A stretch of 64,000 nucleotides of DNA from Acidobacteriota bacterium (GTDB lineage: Bacteria; Acidobacteriota; Terriglobia; Acidiferrales; UBA7541), in NCBI GenBank assembly GCA_013289695.1, contig JABCZK010000007.1, forward strand, positions 62,001 through 126,000, in the 5' to 3' direction. Both the position numbers and the translations under genes were made by a program. This document shows, in pieces, positions 61,401 to 64,000 of the stretch. Under the pieces are notes generated by a model. It searched no databases and had not been told where the DNA came from. It saw only the letters and a program-made list of their open reading frames with translations. Numbering within the stretch: the stretch's first letter is position 1; the number at the start of each line of letters is the position of its first letter.

Positions 61401-62561
61401 ATGGATTTGGCCGGACGGACACGCTGGATTTGCGAGCAGGCACGCGAGATGGGGCTTGATCTGTGCGGCGTGGCGCCCGCGGCTGCTTTCCCGGAACTGG
61501 CGCAGTTTTCTGCGTGGCTTGGGCGCGGACATGCGGGGGAGATGAATTACCTGCGCGATGATCGCCGCGTGGATCCGCGACTGGCGCTGGACGGCGCGCG
61601 CAGTTTGATCGTGGTGGCGCTGAACTACAACTCCCCGCTGCCCTACTCCACCGAACAGGCTGGCATCCACGATGCAGGCTCCCCGCAGGGATGGATTTCG
61701 CGCTACGCGTGGGGTAACGATTACCACGAAGTGCTCCGCGAAAAACTGAATGCACTCGTCGCGCGGATGCGTGAGCGGTGGCCCGAGCCTTTTGATGCGC
61801 GCGCTTACGTGGATACGGGGCCAGTCGTCGAGCGCGTGGCTGCAAAATATGCGGGGCTCGGTTGGCTCGCGAAAAATACCTGCCTGATTAACGAGCAGCT
61901 CGGTTCATGGCTGTTTCTCGGCGTCGTTGTCACGACGCTGGAGCTGGAAGCGTCGCTAGCGCCGAACGAACCGCCCGCCGCCGATCTTTGCGGAAATTGC
62001 ACGTTGTGCCTGGACGCCTGCCCCACGCAAGCGTTTGCCGCACCCTATGTGCTGGATGCGCGCCGCTGTATTTCTTATCTTACGATCGAGCTGCGCGGCA
62101 CGATTCCGGAGGAGCTGCGGCCGGCGATGGGGAATGCCGTGATTGGCTGCGACATTTGCCAGGACGTGTGTCCGTGGAATCGCAAGTCGCCCGTGACGGA
62201 GCTGGCGGCGTTTCAGCCTCGCCGGATCGAGCGGGACGGCGAAAATGGAAAACAGAAAATGGAAAATAGCGCGACGTTGTTTGCACCGGAGCTGGAGTGG
62301 CTCGCGCCTCTAACGCAGGAAGAGTTTAGCCGGATTTTTCGCGGTAGCGCGGTGAAACGCGCGAAGTGGCGTGGGTTAGTCCGCAACGCTTGCGTCGCGC
62401 TGGGAAATTCCGGCGTGGCGCGCGGATCGGAAGCCTGCGCGCGAATTGAATCGTTGCTCGAACGCCTCGCCGCATCCGACGATTCGCTGATCGCGGAACA
62501 CGCTCAGTGGGCAATGAAGCGCCTCGGCGCGCCTGATGGTTCGCCGCACAGCTCGGATTGA
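61401..62561 (+). CDS. queG: Epoxyqueuosine reductase QueG
   Basis: 386 residues. The catalytic acid is in AYVDTGPVVERVAAKYAGLGW; DLCGNCTLCLDACPTQAF and GCDICQDVCPWN carry the two [4Fe-4S] clusters. It needs cobalamin, as does the pathway supplied by cobO. It reduces epoxyqueuosine to queuosine in tRNA. An internal low-complexity insertion (ENGKQKMENS) after the clusters comes from an A-rich repeat shared with 22788. A broken copy of the 5' end is at 58249. Confidence 0.95.
   Translation: MDLAGRTRWICEQAREMGLDLCGVAPAAAFPELAQFSAWLGRGHAGEMNYLRDDRRVDPRLALDGARSLIVVALNYNSPLPYSTEQAGIHDAGSPQGWISRYAWGNDYHEVLREKLNALVARMRERWPEPFDARAYVDTGPVVERVAAKYAGLGWLAKNTCLINEQLGSWLFLGVVVTTLELEASLAPNEPPAADLCGNCTLCLDACPTQAFAAPYVLDARRCISYLTIELRGTIPEELRPAMGNAVIGCDICQDVCPWNRKSPVTELAAFQPRRIERDGENGKQKMENSATLFAPELEWLAPLTQEEFSRIFRGSAVKRAKWRGLVRNACVALGNSGVARGSEACARIESLLERLAASDDSLIAEHAQWAMKRLGAPDGSPHSSD
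62248..62267. repeat. A-rich 20-base repeat inside queG, copy 2
   Basis: Identical over 20 bases to the reverse strand at 22788-22807. Here it lies in the coding part and inserts a Lys/Asn/Met-rich stretch into QueG. Confidence 0.75.
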
Positions 62562-62632
62562 CTTGCGGCTACACATTCCGCTAGCGTAGCGGCGCACGCC
62601 ACGCCATCGAAGGTTGCGCGGGAGGCTGTCGC

Positions 62633-63412
62633 ATGCATGGTTCTCACTTGGCTCTTTTCATTCACGCTCTGGCGCCGCAGTTCAATTTTCCGCAAGGTCC
62701 CGCGGTCGAACTGATCATGCTGCGCTGGTTGCATTTCATTTTCGGAATTATCTGGATTGGCCTGCTGTATTTTTTCAACCTTGTGGGTGTTCCCACGATG
62801 AAGCAGCTGGAGGCGCCTGTCCGCGGGAAAGTGTTTCCGGTGTTGATGTCGCGCGCGATGGGCTGGTTTCGCTGGTCGGCGCTGATTACGGTGGTGGTGG
62901 GGCTGCGCTACTACTTCACGATTCTTTCTGCCGACGCGCAAAATTCCGGCAACCCCGGGATGACGTTGCGCTGGTTCGGTTGGTGGCTGCTGGTGTGGCT
63001 GGTGGCCTATCCGCTGATCTATCCGTTTCAGTTGCCAAGCAAAGGGCCGCTGGATAATCCCTGGGTGCGCGCGATTGCGATTAGCGCGATAGTGATTGCG
63101 GCTTCGTGGATCGTTCTTTATCTGAATAGCGGGCCGGCGGTTTCGAACGCGCATCTGTGCATCAGCGTCGGCGGCGGGCTGGGCTTTCTGATGCTGCTGA
63201 ACACCTGGGGTGTGGTGTGGCGGGTACAGAAGCGGCTAATCGTCTGGACGCAAGCGAGCGCCGAGCAAGGCACGCCGATGCCCGAGCAGGCGGCGCGCCT
63301 GGCGCGCTGGGGATTCCTGGCCTCGCGTGTCGGTTTCTGGTTGTCGTTCCCCATGCTCTTCTTCATGGGCGCGGCGGAGCACTACCCGTTCTTGAGCAGC
63401 ATCACGAAATGA
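62633..63412 (+). CDS. PuuD-like (urate hydroxylase domain) membrane protein
   Basis: 259 residues with GGGAGG before the ATG. About six helices: LRWLHFIFGIIWIGLLYFF, AMGWFRWSALITVVVGL, WFGWWLLVWLVAYPLIYP, AIAISAIVIAASWIVLYL, GGGLGFLMLLNTWGVVW, RVGFWLSFPMLFFMGAA. His in HFIFG and the final HYPF match the DUF989/PuuD N-terminal membrane domain. The cytochrome-c C-terminal domain of full urate hydroxylases is missing, so urate oxidation is doubtful. Confidence 0.75.
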   Translation: MHGSHLALFIHALAPQFNFPQGPAVELIMLRWLHFIFGIIWIGLLYFFNLVGVPTMKQLEAPVRGKVFPVLMSRAMGWFRWSALITVVVGLRYYFTILSADAQNSGNPGMTLRWFGWWLLVWLVAYPLIYPFQLPSKGPLDNPWVRAIAISAIVIAASWIVLYLNSGPAVSNAHLCISVGGGLGFLMLLNTWGVVWRVQKRLIVWTQASAEQGTPMPEQAARLARWGFLASRVGFWLSFPMLFFMGAAEHYPFLSSITK

Positions 63413-63471
63413 AGAAGCTTGTACCCTTCGGTTACTTGGGCGCGTCCTAACGGACAGCACTGGAGTCCGCC

Positions 63472-64000
63472 ATGAAGCCAGCCACTCGCTCCGGTTTAGC
63501 CGCTCTTCTCGGCACGCTCGTCATCTTGGCGCTGATCGCGCTTCCCGCGCTCGCGTATCAGTATCCGCTGTCGTCCATTGATATCCGCGATGCGTTCTTC
63601 ATCGGCAACCGCAACGATGATCTCACCGCAGCGCTTTTCGCAAAATATTCCCGGACGCTGCCCGCGCCGGAAACGGGACCGTACGTAGCGGAGATTGATT
63701 TGGATACTCCGTTCCTCCAGGTCGCACGGCGCGCCGAGGGGGCTGTTAATTACGACTCGCTCGATGCCGTCCAGGAATTTCAGAGCAAACCGATGGTGTT
63801 TCGTGTGCACGTGAAATTCTATTTCACGTCCACTTATATGCCATTACCGGTCGCGCACACCGAAGGCATCCCTATGGAGACACCCAGTTACCCGGACTTC
63901 TGGAACGATTTCAAAGTGCGCCTGATTCAAGATAAAGAAGTCCGCCAAAAATCCTCGGTCGGAGCGGCGATATTTCCCATGTGGGGAGCGGACGGAGACG
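63472..64000 (+). CDS. Secreted protein of unknown function, 3' truncated
   Basis: ATG 63472 begins MKPATRSGLAALLGTL, a signal peptide ending near ALAYQ. The frame is open to the window edge (about 176 codons). A DTPFLQVARRAE segment and YFTSTYMPLPV follow; no domain is recognised. It is 59 bases after the PuuD-like gene on the same strand. Confidence 0.6.
   Translation, partial: MKPATRSGLAALLGTLVILALIALPALAYQYPLSSIDIRDAFFIGNRNDDLTAALFAKYSRTLPAPETGPYVAEIDLDTPFLQVARRAEGAVNYDSLDAVQEFQSKPMVFRVHVKFYFTSTYMPLPVAHTEGIPMETPSYPDFWNDFKVRLIQDKEVRQKSSVGAAIFPMWGADGD

Overview
The window looks like a chromosomal segment of an Acidobacteriota bacterium (probably Terriglobia). This is inferred from family resemblance of the proteins and from the style of the intergenic repeats, not from any search. 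Housekeeping genes are tightly packed, often with 4-base ATGA/GTGA overlaps, and interrupted by small patches of decayed mobile DNA. No rRNA genes and no CRISPR array are visible; there is one tRNA.

Bases 1-12.5 kb are accessory: the end of an S15-type hydrolase, an XRE regulator divergent from a GIY-YIG-like protein coupled to a lipoprotein gene, a zinc-ribbon pair, a FemAB-like acyltransferase, a TonB-type protein, two IS110 fragments, a secreted metalloprotease-like protein, a tyrosine recombinase split by an in-frame TAG that runs into a CAT-anticodon tRNA, an excisionase-like HTH protein, a Fic protein with a near-consensus promoter, and an IS transposase tail.

Bases 12.5-37 kb are mostly minus-strand core genes: a DUF2207-like membrane protein with an acyl-CoA carboxylase beta chain; a large BNR-repeat protein; a run of FAH hydrolase, membrane protein, FnIII lipoprotein, hslU and hslV; an SDR reductase with a LolA-like protein; a C26 amidotransferase; an RDD protein; a bacilliredoxin; DinB; folC-accD; cobO; a DUF433/DUF5615 toxin-antitoxin-like pair whose PIN-like gene has an internal stop; a response regulator with its histidine kinase; and a fatty-acid desaturase.

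Bases 37-64 kb hold DUF2911, rlmH flanked by two REP-like palindromes, a sigma-54 activator, the operon rplU-rpmA-obgE-nadD-rsfS (promoter and internal terminator visible), a VOC gene between terminal inverted repeats, cstA and ybdD separated by an extra gene, an S9 peptidase fused to an FGE-like domain, an esterase whose tail is encoded by a REP palindrome next to a RAYT transposase remnant, a large radical SAM protein resembling tetraether/membrane-spanning lipid synthases, a carbonic anhydrase, a Ser/Thr kinase bracketed by a full and a broken copy of queG, and a PuuD-like membrane protein.

The best candidate for notable biology is the radical SAM gene at 53824-56010. Other good leads are the Fic gene with repeats over its promoter and start, the REP/RAYT set, the queG duplication, and the cstA-spacer-ybdD operon.
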